A stretch of 64,000 bases of DNA from Solobacterium sp. (GTDB lineage Bacteria; Bacillota_I; Bacilli_A; Erysipelotrichales; Erysipelotrichaceae): assembly GCA_017539385.1 (NCBI GenBank), contig JAFYHC010000045.1, positions 1-64,000 of the forward strand, written 5' to 3'. Within the stretch, counting starts at the first letter, position 1. Each line of letters starts with the position of its first letter. The notes under the pieces are model-generated. The model was not told where the DNA came from. It saw only the letters and a program-made list of their open reading frames with translations, and searched no databases. The position numbers and the translations under genes were made by a program. Below, piece by piece: positions 7,535 to 16,061 of this stretch.

Positions 7535-8992
7535 TCAGCGTGCATTCTGCCACGTGCTCTTGGAAAGCAGGATCAGCATCGGATAGATCTCCAGTCTTCC
7601 TGCCAGCATATCTGCGGTCAGAACCAATTTGGAGAGATTGCTGAAGCCGGAGAAATTGCATGTTGCACCAACGGCATCAAAACCAGGTCCAATGTTGTTG
7701 AAGGTCGCCATGACAGCGGAGAAATTCGTTTCAAACGAGAAGCCGTCCAGCGACACGATCAATACGCTGATCACCAGAATGAACACATATGCGATCAGAT
7801 AGGTATGCGTTGTATGAAGTACCGAGAGATCGATTGGACGCCCGTTTACACGCACCACATTGACTTCCGAGGGATGCAGGGACTTGTGAATGTTTCTGCG
7901 CAGTCCCTTGAACAGCAGAAGCAGACGGATCTGCTTCATTCCGCCGCCGGTACTGCCGGCACACGCACCCACCATCATCAGAAACAGCAGGATGGTCTTA
8001 GCAAACGACGGCCACAGATCAAAATCTGTCGTTGCAAATCCTGACGTCGAGATGACCGTTGCGACTGTGAATGCACTATGACGCAGTGTTTCTTCCGTCG
8101 TTGCATACAGCGAACGCACATTCCAGAAGATCAGACCGATACAGATAAAGACCATGCCCCAGAACAGACGGAATTCTTCATCCCCGAATGCTTCTTTGAA
8201 CTTCTTCAGCAGGATCAGATAATAGATCGAGAAGTTCACAGAGAACAGGAACATGAATACAGTCGTTACATTCTGCAGATACGGACTGTAGGAAGCCAGG
8301 GAGTCATTGCGAACTCCAAATCCGCCGGTCCCCGCCGTACCAAACGCCGTACAGGCCGCATCAAAGACAGACATTTTCCCGGCAACCAGGAACAGAAAAT
8401 CCAGTACGGTCAATCCCACATAGATGGCATACAGGATCGTAGCAGTTTTCTTCATCCGCGGCGTCATCTTGCCGACAGACGGCCCCGGGCTTTCCGCACG
8501 CAGGATATGCAGCGTAAATCCCTGGTTCTTTCCACCCAGCGGAACAATCGCCAGCAGGAATACCAGCACACCCATACCGCCGATCCAGTGGCTGAAGCTG
8601 CGCCAGAACAATAGTCCCTTGGACATGGCTTCCACACTGGTCAGGATGGAAGAACCGGTCGTGGTAAATCCGGATGCCATTTCAAACATGGCATCGATAT
8701 AGCTTGGTATTTCCCGGGAGAACCAGAACGGAAGCGCACCCAGTGCACTCATCAGGATCCATGTCATACCGGTCGTTACGAGACCTTCTCTGGCCTGGAA
8801 TGTCCCTTTGGCATTTCTTCCTGCAAGCCAGAAGATCAGACTGACGATCAGGATAATGATCAGTGCCCGGATAAATCCATGTACTGCCATGCTCTCATGA
8901 TAGTACAGGCTGATTCCAAACCCCGGCAGCATCAATCCCGCCTCAATCAGCAATATATATGAGAGAATTCGAAGTATCATTCTATAGTTCAT
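7535..8992 (-). CDS. trkH: TrkH/KtrB family potassium uptake membrane subunit
   Basis: This 485-residue polytopic membrane protein has the four-repeat layout of Trk/Ktr potassium channels. Filter-type segments are visible, including MASGFTTTGSSIL, FGTAGTGGFGVRN and ISTSGFATTDFD, plus a C-terminal NNIGPGFDAVG. It forms the ion pathway and works with the cytoplasmic TrkA subunit, whose gene lies three bases upstream in the same operon. The start at 8992 is preceded by a GAGGAA site. A strong terminator follows. Confidence 0.92.
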   Translation of the reverse strand: MNYRMILRILSYILLIEAGLMLPGFGISLYYHESMAVHGFIRALIIILIVSLIFWLAGRNAKGTFQAREGLVTTGMTWILMSALGALPFWFSREIPSYIDAMFEMASGFTTTGSSILTSVEAMSKGLLFWRSFSHWIGGMGVLVFLLAIVPLGGKNQGFTLHILRAESPGPSVGKMTPRMKKTATILYAIYVGLTVLDFLFLVAGKMSVFDAACTAFGTAGTGGFGVRNDSLASYSPYLQNVTTVFMFLFSVNFSIYYLILLKKFKEAFGDEEFRLFWGMVFICIGLIFWNVRSLYATTEETLRHSAFTVATVISTSGFATTDFDLWPSFAKTILLFLMMVGACAGSTGGGMKQIRLLLLFKGLRRNIHKSLHPSEVNVVRVNGRPIDLSVLHTTHTYLIAYVFILVISVLIVSLDGFSFETNFSAVMATFNNIGPGFDAVGATCNFSGFSNLSKLVLTADMLAGRLEIYPMLILLSKSTWQNAR

Positions 8993-8995
8993 ACA

Positions 8996-10357
8996 CTATT
9001 CCTCAAAAATATCGTTGATCGAATTGATCGATGAATTGGCAGATGCCAGTACGATGATCGTATCTTTCTCCTGGAAGCACGTATTGCCGTGCGGGATCTC
9101 TGCCCGCATGCCGTGGCTTACAGAAGCAATCAGAATGTTTTTGCGGATTGCAATATCCTTTAACGGTTCACCGATATGACGCGTATGTTCATCGACCGTG
9201 AATTCCATCGCTTCGACCTGTCCGTCGGCCAGCTTATGCACGGTGATCGCAGCACCCTTCTGGTTCTGCATGGCGCGTACATAGCGGACAATATGCATCG
9301 TGCACAGTTCCTTCGGAACAACGGCGGAGCCAATGCCCAGACGGTCCAGGATCGCTGTGTTTTCACCGCGTCCGAGCTTTGTAACGATCTGCGGCACACC
9401 TGCCATATTGGCATACAGAGACATGACCATGTTGATCTCATCCAGACCGGTCATGGATACAAAGCCGTCATAACTGCCGATCTCTTCTGCTTCCAGTACC
9501 TTCTGGTCACTGGCATCCCCATGGATGATCGTTGCATACGGCAGCATCTTTGCGAGTGCTTCGCACTTCTGTTCATCACTCTCGATGATACTGACAGCGA
9601 TATGATTCTTGCGCAGTTCCTGTGCCAGATAGTAGCTGATGCGTGATCCGCCCGCTACCAGCACATGGTTGACCGGCATCGTAATAATGCCAAGTGAACG
9701 CAGCAGTGAATGCAGATTCTCCGAATCACCGGTTACGAAAATACGGTCTCCGGCACGCAGTGTGAACTCACCATGCGGCATAATTGCTTCCCCATTGCGC
9801 AGTACGGCACAGATCAGGATCTGGCAGCGTACCACCTGCTGCAGATTCTTCACCTGCACATCGTTCAGACGGCTCTTCTGGTCCAGACGCAGTTCTACGA
9901 TCTCGACCTTTGCCTTGGCAAATGTTTCTCTCTGCAGGAAGCCCGGATACTTCAGAAGACGCGCGATCTCACTGGCTGCCATCCGCTCCGGATTGACCAC
10001 CAGCTTCAGTCCGAATGTATTGCGCATTTCATATGCCTGCTCCACGTATTCCGGATCACGGATCCGGGCAATCGTGTGCAGATTCGGATTCAGTGTATGT
10101 GCGGTAATGCAGCTGAGCAGGTTGACTTCATCCTGCGATGTCGCCGCAATGAACAGATCCACATCCATGACACCGGCTTCTTTCAGCACACTGCTGGCGG
10201 CGCTGTTTCCTTCCATTGTATTCACATCGTAAGTCTCCATGACTGACTCCAGTTTCCTGGCCTTCATATCAATGATCGTAATATCATTGCCTTCCAGAGA
10301 AAGCTGTGCTGTCAGAGATGTTCCTACTTTACCTGCACCTGCAATCAAAATCTTCAT
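8996..10357 (-). CDS. trkA: Trk system potassium uptake regulatory subunit TrkA
   Basis: The 453 residues contain two RCK halves. The first Rossmann domain begins MKILIAGAGKVGTSLTAQL with an acidic residue at the end of strand 2 (IIDMKARKLE). The second begins at about residue 231 (VLVAGGSRISYYLAQEL), and each is followed by a TrkA-C domain. It binds NAD(H) or ATP and gates the TrkH channel. The first gene of a two-gene operon with trkH, it has a GGGGG-type ribosome site. Confidence 0.93.
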   Translation of the reverse strand: MKILIAGAGKVGTSLTAQLSLEGNDITIIDMKARKLESVMETYDVNTMEGNSAASSVLKEAGVMDVDLFIAATSQDEVNLLSCITAHTLNPNLHTIARIRDPEYVEQAYEMRNTFGLKLVVNPERMAASEIARLLKYPGFLQRETFAKAKVEIVELRLDQKSRLNDVQVKNLQQVVRCQILICAVLRNGEAIMPHGEFTLRAGDRIFVTGDSENLHSLLRSLGIITMPVNHVLVAGGSRISYYLAQELRKNHIAVSIIESDEQKCEALAKMLPYATIIHGDASDQKVLEAEEIGSYDGFVSMTGLDEINMVMSLYANMAGVPQIVTKLGRGENTAILDRLGIGSAVVPKELCTMHIVRYVRAMQNQKGAAITVHKLADGQVEAMEFTVDEHTRHIGEPLKDIAIRKNILIASVSHGMRAEIPHGNTCFQEKDTIIVLASANSSINSINDIFEE

Positions 10358-10420
10358 ATTTAAACCCCCAAAATCAGGATAACCGCTCTATATTGTAGCA
10401 CTGTCCGGGCAAAAACAAAA

Positions 10421-10438
10421 ATGGCACAGAAGTGCCAT
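10421..10438 (-). terminator. Terminator after the 172-residue zinc-ribbon gene
   Basis: ATGGCAC and GTGCCAT form a short hairpin, followed on the minus strand by TTTTGTTTTTG. Confidence 0.75.
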
Positions 10439-10445
10439 CTTTCAA

Positions 10446-10964
10446 TCAGTCTTTTAATACGGAAAGAAGCGGATCCATCAGCTTGCGGAAGCCTTTGAAA
10501 TACACCGGATACTCACCGAATCCGCCGCTGGTATATTCTTCATCCGGGCTCACGATCAGTGACAGTTCCCATCCTCTGAAGCCATCTACTTCTCTTCCGT
10601 CATTCGGCGGAATATAATTCTTATCCCAGTCATAGACATAGAGTTCTTCCAGCAGTACACGCTTGATCTCTGTCCATTCTTCCAGTGTCAGTACATGGGC
10701 AACCTTCTTGATCTCACCGGTATATGTGGAATAGACCTCATACAGTACGCATGTCTCTTCTTCCGCGAAACGGGCACGCAGTGATCCCTGAATGCAGTCG
10801 CCGCTTCTGTAACGAAGACCGGTAATTGCATCGATCAGCGGTGTACCGTCATCCGCATATGGTTTTCTTCCGAAATCACTCCTGCAGGCATTGCAGTGAT
10901 AAAACGATTCTGTACGTGATACATCTTTTGATCCGCAGACCGGACAAACTGGCATTTTTTTCAT
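10446..10964 (-). CDS. Zinc-ribbon protein of unknown function
   Basis: This 172-residue protein begins with a four-cysteine zinc ribbon (CPVCGSKDVS, then CNACRSDFG, residues 7-30). An acidic, aromatic-rich domain with no family I recognise follows. It contains a DWDKNYIPPNDGR segment and the repeated pattern FRGWELSLIV. There is no signal or membrane segment. It stands alone with its own terminator. A DNA- or protein-binding role is possible but not shown. Confidence 0.7.
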   Translation of the reverse strand: MKKMPVCPVCGSKDVSRTESFYHCNACRSDFGRKPYADDGTPLIDAITGLRYRSGDCIQGSLRARFAEEETCVLYEVYSTYTGEIKKVAHVLTLEEWTEIKRVLLEELYVYDWDKNYIPPNDGREVDGFRGWELSLIVSPDEEYTSGGFGEYPVYFKGFRKLMDPLLSVLKD

Positions 10965-11032
10965 ATGATCCTCCTGAACACCATCCTGTTATCTGTATCA
11001 TACACTAGATAAGCGTATAAATGACAGCGCTT

Positions 11033-11596
11033 TCAGAATAAATCTGTTGTATCGATGACTCCGTCTGCCCTGTTTTGAAGATCGAATGTTTTAAAGTACA
11101 GCTCCTCATACGGGATCCACTCCTGTACAAAGCGATGCAGCTTTTCCGGATTGCGCTTCTGTATGCGCTCCAATTGCTTCTCTGGCGTGACTGTCAGAAA
11201 GACGGTAATGGCGTAATACGAGAACAGTTCCGGACGCATGCTGTAGCTGCCTTCTACGATCGTGATCTCTGCCGGCTGGCGGATCTCTGCTTCACACAGT
11301 TCCATCGTCTGACAGTCAAACGGCTGATAGGTATAGGACTGTCCTTTGACCAGAGGATACAGCACCTGAGACAGAAAACGTTCGTAGTCCACATTGCCGC
11401 CGGGCTTTGCATAGCGCTCTTTCGTACGCTGCTCTTTGCGCAGGAAGAAGTCATCCATGTGCAGTACATCTGCACCGGTCCTCTCTTTCAGCCATTGTGC
11501 CAGCGTGCTTTTTCCCGATGCACATCTGCCGTCAATTGCCACAACAAGCGGCTTTGGGGTATCCTGTATCATCCCCAGCAGTTCTTCAGCTGTCAT
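11033..11596 (-). CDS. Uridine-kinase-like P-loop protein
   Basis: From the ATG at 11596 the product has 187 residues. Walker A is VAIDGRCASGKSTLAQWL at about residues 20-37. HMDDFFLRKEQR, typical of uridine kinase and related nucleoside or pantothenate kinases, follows at about 47. A later R-rich lid (QLERIQKRNPEK) is also visible. Upstream in-frame codons to 11683 exist but belong to the end of the preceding gene. The start overlaps that gene's stop by 11 bases, so the two are coupled. The substrate is likely a nucleoside or small alcohol, not determined. Confidence 0.75.
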   Translation of the reverse strand: MTAEELLGMIQDTPKPLVVAIDGRCASGKSTLAQWLKERTGADVLHMDDFFLRKEQRTKERYAKPGGNVDYERFLSQVLYPLVKGQSYTYQPFDCQTMELCEAEIRQPAEITIVEGSYSMRPELFSYYAITVFLTVTPEKQLERIQKRNPEKLHRFVQEWIPYEELYFKTFDLQNRADGVIDTTDLF

Positions 11597-12047
11597 GACG
11601 TCTGCACCTGCACGACTGTTTCGTGCATGGTTTCCTTCCGGTTTCAATCGTGAAAAGACCGTCTTGTGTCTCTTCAAATCCACGGTGTTTCAGAAAGAAG
11701 AGGCTTTCCTCATCCTCCGGCATATGTGCGTACAGATGCGTGATGCCCTTCTTCTCTGCTTCCTGCAGCACCAGTGCCAGGGAGTCCGTGCCATAGCCGC
11801 AGCGCCGCAATGACGGCAATACATACAGCAGCAGCTCATACCTGTCTGCTTCTTTGCGCCAGCCGCATTCACCGACAAAGTCTTCGCATCCGCCGCACCA
11901 GATCAGCCGATACATCGCATCATCCGACTCGTTCTCAATATATTCACGGTACCATGCGTCCAGCATCTCTTCCGTGATCATTTCTTTTTTATGCAGTTTT
12001 TTCCGCATATTCAGTTCTTCTCTGTTAGGACGTACAAGATCCGGCAT
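11586..12047 (-). CDS. GNAT-family N-acetyltransferase
   Basis: This 153-residue protein has a GNAT core: a YELLLYVLPSLRRCGYGTDSLALVL stretch in which RRCGYG is the acetyl-CoA pyrophosphate loop (motif A, about residues 80-90). FFLKHRGFEE follows as motif B. The start at 12047 follows AAGGAGGAAGTGGG, a strong ribosome site; a second ATG 13 codons in is possible. It is the first gene of a pair with the P-loop kinase. The acceptor substrate is unknown. Confidence 0.82.
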   Translation of the reverse strand: MPDLVRPNREELNMRKKLHKKEMITEEMLDAWYREYIENESDDAMYRLIWCGGCEDFVGECGWRKEADRYELLLYVLPSLRRCGYGTDSLALVLQEAEKKGITHLYAHMPEDEESLFFLKHRGFEETQDGLFTIETGRKPCTKQSCRCRRHDS

Positions 12048-12428
12048 CCCACTTCCTCCTTATACAGCAGACGGCTCAGCATTCTGCTTTCCTTCGGCTT
12101 CATTATTCCTGTGTCATAGTACATAGCCAAGCAACAATTCTGCAAACATGACGAATTACAGCGATAATAACTTCGTAAAGTCTATAAACGCTGTCATCAG
12201 ACCATCGTATCTTACCATGAGAAAAGGCTCCTTGCGGAACCTTTCTCTGTATTTGATTTAAGGGGATAGAATCTCTGACTGACTGCTAAGGGGGAGCATT
12301 CAATTCAGGGGCAGACCTTATCTGCACTTTTAAGATACACATTTTGTATCATGGAATTATCGTGAAACTATGGGAAAATATGTGAAATGTCATCAATTTA
12401 CGGCCCTGAACGGCATTCCGTCCAGTAT
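12048..12428. other. Non-coding stretch with several hairpins
   Basis: About 380 bases lie between the GNAT gene and the recombinase-like gene with no convincing gene. They hold a hairpin at 12219-12247, a small GCAGA/TCTGC stem near 12311-12325 followed by ACTTTT, and a GATAC/GTATC stem near 12333-12350. A G-rich run, CTAAGGGGGAGC, also lies near 12287-12298. A small RNA is possible but not shown. Confidence 0.4.
12219..12247. terminator. Hairpin, possible terminator, direction unclear
   Basis: GAGAAAAGGCTCC and GGAACCTTTCTC pair around TTGC with one bulge. Neither side has a clean T-run and no gene ends here, so it could also be part of a small RNA. Confidence 0.35.
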
Positions 12429-12459
12429 AATATAGAAAATAGCTTAAAAATTCTATATT
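12429..12459. promoter_or_regulatory. Inverted repeat and -10 box before the recombinase-like gene
   Basis: AATATAGAA (12429-12437) and TTCTATATT (12451-12459) are perfect 9-bp arms 13 bases apart. They directly overlap a TATAAT at 12426-12431. The position, between the -10 and the AAGGGG ribosome site, suits an operator or a translation-control hairpin. Confidence 0.45.
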
Positions 12460-12484
12460 ATTGATTCAAACCAAGGGGATTAAG

Positions 12485-13597
12485 ATGAACACCAAAGTAC
12501 CATATGGTCTAAGCAAACAACAGTGGGCTGCCATTACAAGGGGAATGGAAGGCCGCCCGGGAACGATCAACGATTACCGGAAAGTTGTTGACCGCCTCCA
12601 CGCATTCCGCGACCACACCTATTCCATTCTCACCATGACTGCCGATGATGCGGCAGAGTATTTTCGCTGGCTGCAGGAGGAAAGCGGCCTGGCCGAAAAT
12701 ACCGTGCACCGTTACCAGGCAACCCTGCGAAGCATCGGCATGCGCATGGAGCAGGCACACGATGTATTTCCGGGATATGCCAATCCGTTCCGCGGCATCC
12801 TGAAGAAGGAGATGCGCCGCCGTTCCGCCTTTTCCAGCGAGAGCTTCGCCGATCCCAAAGCGGTCGAAGCAATCCTGAAGATTCTTCCGGAAATGACCAT
12901 GGTAGAGCAGATGATCCTGCGTCTGATGATCCTCAATGGCTTCTTGCCCCGTCATATCTGTTCCATTGCCGTAAAAGATTTCCACTGCCGCAGCAATTCC
13001 CTCTCTGTTACCTTTTCGGAAGGCCTTGTGCGCAGCCGGGAAGAACAGCAGAAAAAGAATCTTGTCCGGATCGGTGAATCTTCTTCCGGCATGATCACAT
13101 GGGAATCCAAAGCAACATTCCGCTTCTTTGAAGACTGGGAAAAGATCCTGCGCACCTATACGCCGGATATTGGTTATAACAATGACAGCAGAGCATTCTT
13201 CATGACATCAAGACATCTGCCGTATACCTATCATTCCATTCACCATCTGGTCCATGTGGCCTGTGAAAAGGCTGGTTTGAAGGAAACTGTCACACCCAAG
13301 CAGCTCTCTTTGTACGGCATGGTGCATTCCTATCTGATGGAAACAGAACTGCACCGGCATAACCAGCTCACCCGGGCCGCAAAAAAACAGACCGATTCCG
13401 GGACACTGGCTGCTTTGAAAGAGCAGATCAGTATCTGTGAATCGATCTTTCTTCCCCTTGCTAAACTGGGCTGGATCGGCTGCTGGGATGAGGAATTCCC
13501 ACCCTGCATGAGTGAGCGGATCAAGGAGATCCGCACCCAGCTTGGCGATGACATCCTGTATGCCATTGTTGGTCTCAAAGCCCCTCAGGGACGCTGA
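12485..13597 (+). CDS. Degenerate tyrosine-recombinase-like protein
   Basis: The product has 370 residues from the ATG at 12485 (AAGGGGA lies 6 bases upstream). The N-terminal half resembles the SAM-like core-binding domain of tyrosine recombinases (TINDYRKVVDRLHAF ... GLAENTVHRYQATLR). The C-terminal half keeps the general catalytic-domain spacing: LMILNGFLPRHICSI aligns with the first-arginine segment, and TPKQLSLYGMVHSYLME sits where TPHxLRHTFAT is expected. The HxxR box is lost (K for H, no R) and no clear tyrosine nucleophile follows in an LGH context. It is therefore probably not an active integrase, but a DNA-binding relic or repurposed regulator. It converges with the GGDEF gene, overlapping 13 bases. 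Confidence 0.6.
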   Translation: MNTKVPYGLSKQQWAAITRGMEGRPGTINDYRKVVDRLHAFRDHTYSILTMTADDAAEYFRWLQEESGLAENTVHRYQATLRSIGMRMEQAHDVFPGYANPFRGILKKEMRRRSAFSSESFADPKAVEAILKILPEMTMVEQMILRLMILNGFLPRHICSIAVKDFHCRSNSLSVTFSEGLVRSREEQQKKNLVRIGESSSGMITWESKATFRFFEDWEKILRTYTPDIGYNNDSRAFFMTSRHLPYTYHSIHHLVHVACEKAGLKETVTPKQLSLYGMVHSYLMETELHRHNQLTRAAKKQTDSGTLAALKEQISICESIFLPLAKLGWIGCWDEEFPPCMSERIKEIRTQLGDDILYAIVGLKAPQGR

Positions 13598-14652
13598 AGA
13601 TAACGGAAATGGACAGTGCCCTTCTCAGTGCGCTTGACCGTATATAATGCCTTGTCTGCTTCTGACAGCAGACGGAATACACTGGCGCAGCTGCCATCCT
13701 GTATGAGACAGCCTGTACTGAGCCGGATGTGCACCGGAAGGTGCTTCCATCCGGTTTTCTTTTCGAGCCGCTGACTGACCTGCTTCATGCGTGTACGCAC
13801 CATTTCTTCATCCGCATGGTTCATATAGATGACAAACTCATCCCCGCCATAGCGGCATACGATGCTGTCGCTGAAGACATCGTTCAGGCTCTCTGCTGTC
13901 TGACGCAGCACATCATCCCCGATGATATGTCCCCAGACATCATTCACATGCTTGAAGTTGTCCACATCGACCAAGATGCACGCACCGGGGATCCGGTTGT
14001 CCAATTGGTCCTGGATCTGGCTTTGTCCATACGAACGGTTCCAGATGCCCGTCAGGGCATCTGTCTGCGACTGATCGCGCACCGCAATATAGTTGCGCAG
14101 GCTTTCCGTCCGGTCACGCAGAACAAACATGCTGGTGGCCAGGGAAACAAGTCCGCTGCTGATGATATGATTCAGGTCATTGTGAAACAGTTCCGGTGTC
14201 TTCACCGATGCATCAATGACCAGAAACACCGCCACACTGCCCAGTATATACAGCAGAAGACGATACGGCTTATCCAGTATACATAACGGAAACGATGCCA
14301 GCAGCACCAGGATCGTAAACGCTTCTCTTCCCGGGTCCCAGACCGTACCCATCAGGATTGCAAACAGCACCATCGGGATCTGTATCATATACAGCAGTAC
14401 AGTCCCATTGATCCGGATCTTATCCGATGTCACTCTGCGTACGATATACAGGATCTGAAAGTACGCAAACATGATCACATTTGTATAAATGATCGATTCC
14501 CGCCGCATGACCGTCTGCACGGCCAGGATCATGATGCTCAGCACCATGCCGAAAAGCAGAAACTTGTCGGTCACTTCCGCATTCCGCTTCTGTATCTCTG
14601 TCCGGTACGCTGTCATGCTTGTGCCAAGCAGCCGTTCGATCATTTCCTGCAT
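13585..14652 (-). CDS. Membrane-anchored diguanylate cyclase (GGDEF)
   Basis: The 355-residue protein has about six hydrophobic helices in its first 190 residues, then a GGDEF domain (about 195-350). That domain has LTGIWNRSYGQSQ, VDVDNFKHVNDVWGH and the intact active-site signature RYGGDEF. The RxxD inhibitory site is not visible ahead of GGDEF. Such proteins make cyclic-di-GMP from GTP in response to a membrane-sensed signal. No EAL partner or c-di-GMP riboswitch is seen in the window. The gap to the upstream CpXC gene is about 10 bases, so they may be cotranscribed. Confidence 0.88.
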   Translation of the reverse strand: MQEMIERLLGTSMTAYRTEIQKRNAEVTDKFLLFGMVLSIMILAVQTVMRRESIIYTNVIMFAYFQILYIVRRVTSDKIRINGTVLLYMIQIPMVLFAILMGTVWDPGREAFTILVLLASFPLCILDKPYRLLLYILGSVAVFLVIDASVKTPELFHNDLNHIISSGLVSLATSMFVLRDRTESLRNYIAVRDQSQTDALTGIWNRSYGQSQIQDQLDNRIPGACILVDVDNFKHVNDVWGHIIGDDVLRQTAESLNDVFSDSIVCRYGGDEFVIYMNHADEEMVRTRMKQVSQRLEKKTGWKHLPVHIRLSTGCLIQDGSCASVFRLLSEADKALYTVKRTEKGTVHFRYLQRP

Positions 14653-14662
14653 ACTTCTGTGC

Positions 14663-15307
14663 TTATGCCTTTCCGTCGGCCTCTTTGAAGAGGCTGATCA
14701 TCCAGTCTCCGTTGATGCACGGAAATTCTTCGTTATTCACTTCAAACCGTGCCGCATCTTCTTCCAGTTCTTCTTCGATCATACCGGTCGGGATCAGAAA
14801 GGACATCCCCTTGTCATCCATCCGGATATTGATCTTCATGACACCATTGTCTGTCCGCTGGTATTCCACCGATGTGATGTCTTCCGGCTTTCCCTTCTTA
14901 TTGTCAATGAATTCGATGAAGCTGTCATACTTGGCCAGTTCCACTGCCACATCATCCATCCGGTCTTCAAAGATCTGTATCTTTTCGATCAGCTCTGCAA
15001 TGGTATTGCACCGGCGCAACTTCCATCCCTGCTTTGCCAACGGCCGCGTATACTGCACCAGCTGGTCCATCGGATCTTTCTCACTGAGCCAGATCACAAA
15101 GCGGAAACGCGGGTCCATATAGACCAGATCATTGCGGAACAGGAAGTCCGTCTTGCAGTGCGGACAGCTGTGGCGGAACAGATCCCCACTCATGACGCGG
15201 TCCCGCTCATGCGGATCCGCCGCGGCATTTACACTGTCCCAGACATCGATTTCAAACTGACGTCCGCAATACGGACATACACATACGGTCTTTCTTGACT
15301 GTCCCAT
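14663..15307 (-). CDS. CpXC domain protein
   Basis: The 214-residue protein has an N-terminal pair of cysteine motifs, CVCPYCGRQFEIDVWDSVNA and HSCPHCKTDFLFRND. This is the CpXC domain layout (pfam14353-type) found in many Firmicutes. The rest is an alpha/beta region with no clear match. The function of this family is unknown; metal binding is likely. It sits between an unknown acidic protein (8-base gap) and the GGDEF gene, probably one transcript. Confidence 0.75.
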   Translation of the reverse strand: MGQSRKTVCVCPYCGRQFEIDVWDSVNAAADPHERDRVMSGDLFRHSCPHCKTDFLFRNDLVYMDPRFRFVIWLSEKDPMDQLVQYTRPLAKQGWKLRRCNTIAELIEKIQIFEDRMDDVAVELAKYDSFIEFIDNKKGKPEDITSVEYQRTDNGVMKINIRMDDKGMSFLIPTGMIEEELEEDAARFEVNNEEFPCINGDWMISLFKEADGKA

Positions 15308-15315
15308 CGTTCCTC

Positions 15316-16020
15316 CTAATTTGGCAATGCATGATCCGCCGGCTGTTCTTCTTCCCGGGGAAGTGCTTCCAGCAGTCCCTGCATTTCCTTCATGAATTCT
15401 TCTGTCATTTCCTCTCCTGCATATACGATCATCAGAGAGGGTTCTTCCTCAATGGAAGCCGGCACCATCCACACGGTATCGCCTTCTGCCAGTGTATCGC
15501 TGTCATCCAGGCTTTCTTCCACCGTTCCATATACAAACTGTTCCCGCATGCCCTGCAGTTCAACGGCATAGCTCTCCATGCCGTCCCACGACAGCATCAT
15601 TGCCGGCACAACATCCGGGTACCATCCATCCCGCACCTCATCCAGCATCGGATTCAGGCGCAGATCAAACAGACTCTCATCTGTATCTGCCTCTGCCGTT
15701 TCCAGAAACAGATCATTCTTTTCCACCATGTCCATGTCCGCTTCTACCAGGCGTGCTTCTTTGTCTTCCACTTCGTCCATGGTAAAGATGCCAAGCATAT
15801 CCTGCTGGTTCAGTCCCTTCGTGCAGAATTCCCACGACGGTCCGATGGACAATACCGCAAACGCTGTCATGCCCTCTTCATTGACAAAGCCGGAACATAA
15901 TGCAAAGCAGTCATCTTCCTGTACATCAATTTTATCTTTGAAGCGTTCCGTCAGCACATCTGCTTCAATGGTCACAAACTGGTGATAGTATTCACTGAAA
16001 TAATATTCGTTAAGTTTCAT
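15316..16020 (-). CDS. Acidic protein of unknown function
   Basis: The product has 234 residues from the ATG at 16020, chosen because AAGGA lies 4-8 bases upstream and a terminator for the previous gene precedes it. It is strongly acidic (for example MDEVEDKEARLVEADMDM) and has no signal peptide or cysteine motif. It ends in a low-complexity EEEQPADHALPN. I do not recognise the family. The context is the first gene of a trio with the CpXC and GGDEF genes. Confidence 0.65.
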   Translation of the reverse strand: MKLNEYYFSEYYHQFVTIEADVLTERFKDKIDVQEDDCFALCSGFVNEEGMTAFAVLSIGPSWEFCTKGLNQQDMLGIFTMDEVEDKEARLVEADMDMVEKNDLFLETAEADTDESLFDLRLNPMLDEVRDGWYPDVVPAMMLSWDGMESYAVELQGMREQFVYGTVEESLDDSDTLAEGDTVWMVPASIEEEPSLMIVYAGEEMTEEFMKEMQGLLEALPREEEQPADHALPN

Positions 16021-16036
16021 AGTCCTTGAATGAAAA

Positions 16037-16053
16037 AGCGGGAGATACCCGCT
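16037..16053 (-). terminator. Terminator after the Bax-inhibitor-1 gene
   Basis: AGCGGG and CCCGCT form a stem around five bases, followed on the minus strand by TTTTCATTC. It sits between the BI-1 gene and the acidic-protein gene. Confidence 0.8.
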
Positions 16054-16061
16054 TTTGCAGT

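Noticed and set aside
12485-13597. Active integrase marking a prophage or integrative element end
   Set aside because: The catalytic residues are not recognisable, no attachment-site repeats were seen nearby, and the flanking genes are ordinary chromosomal genes.
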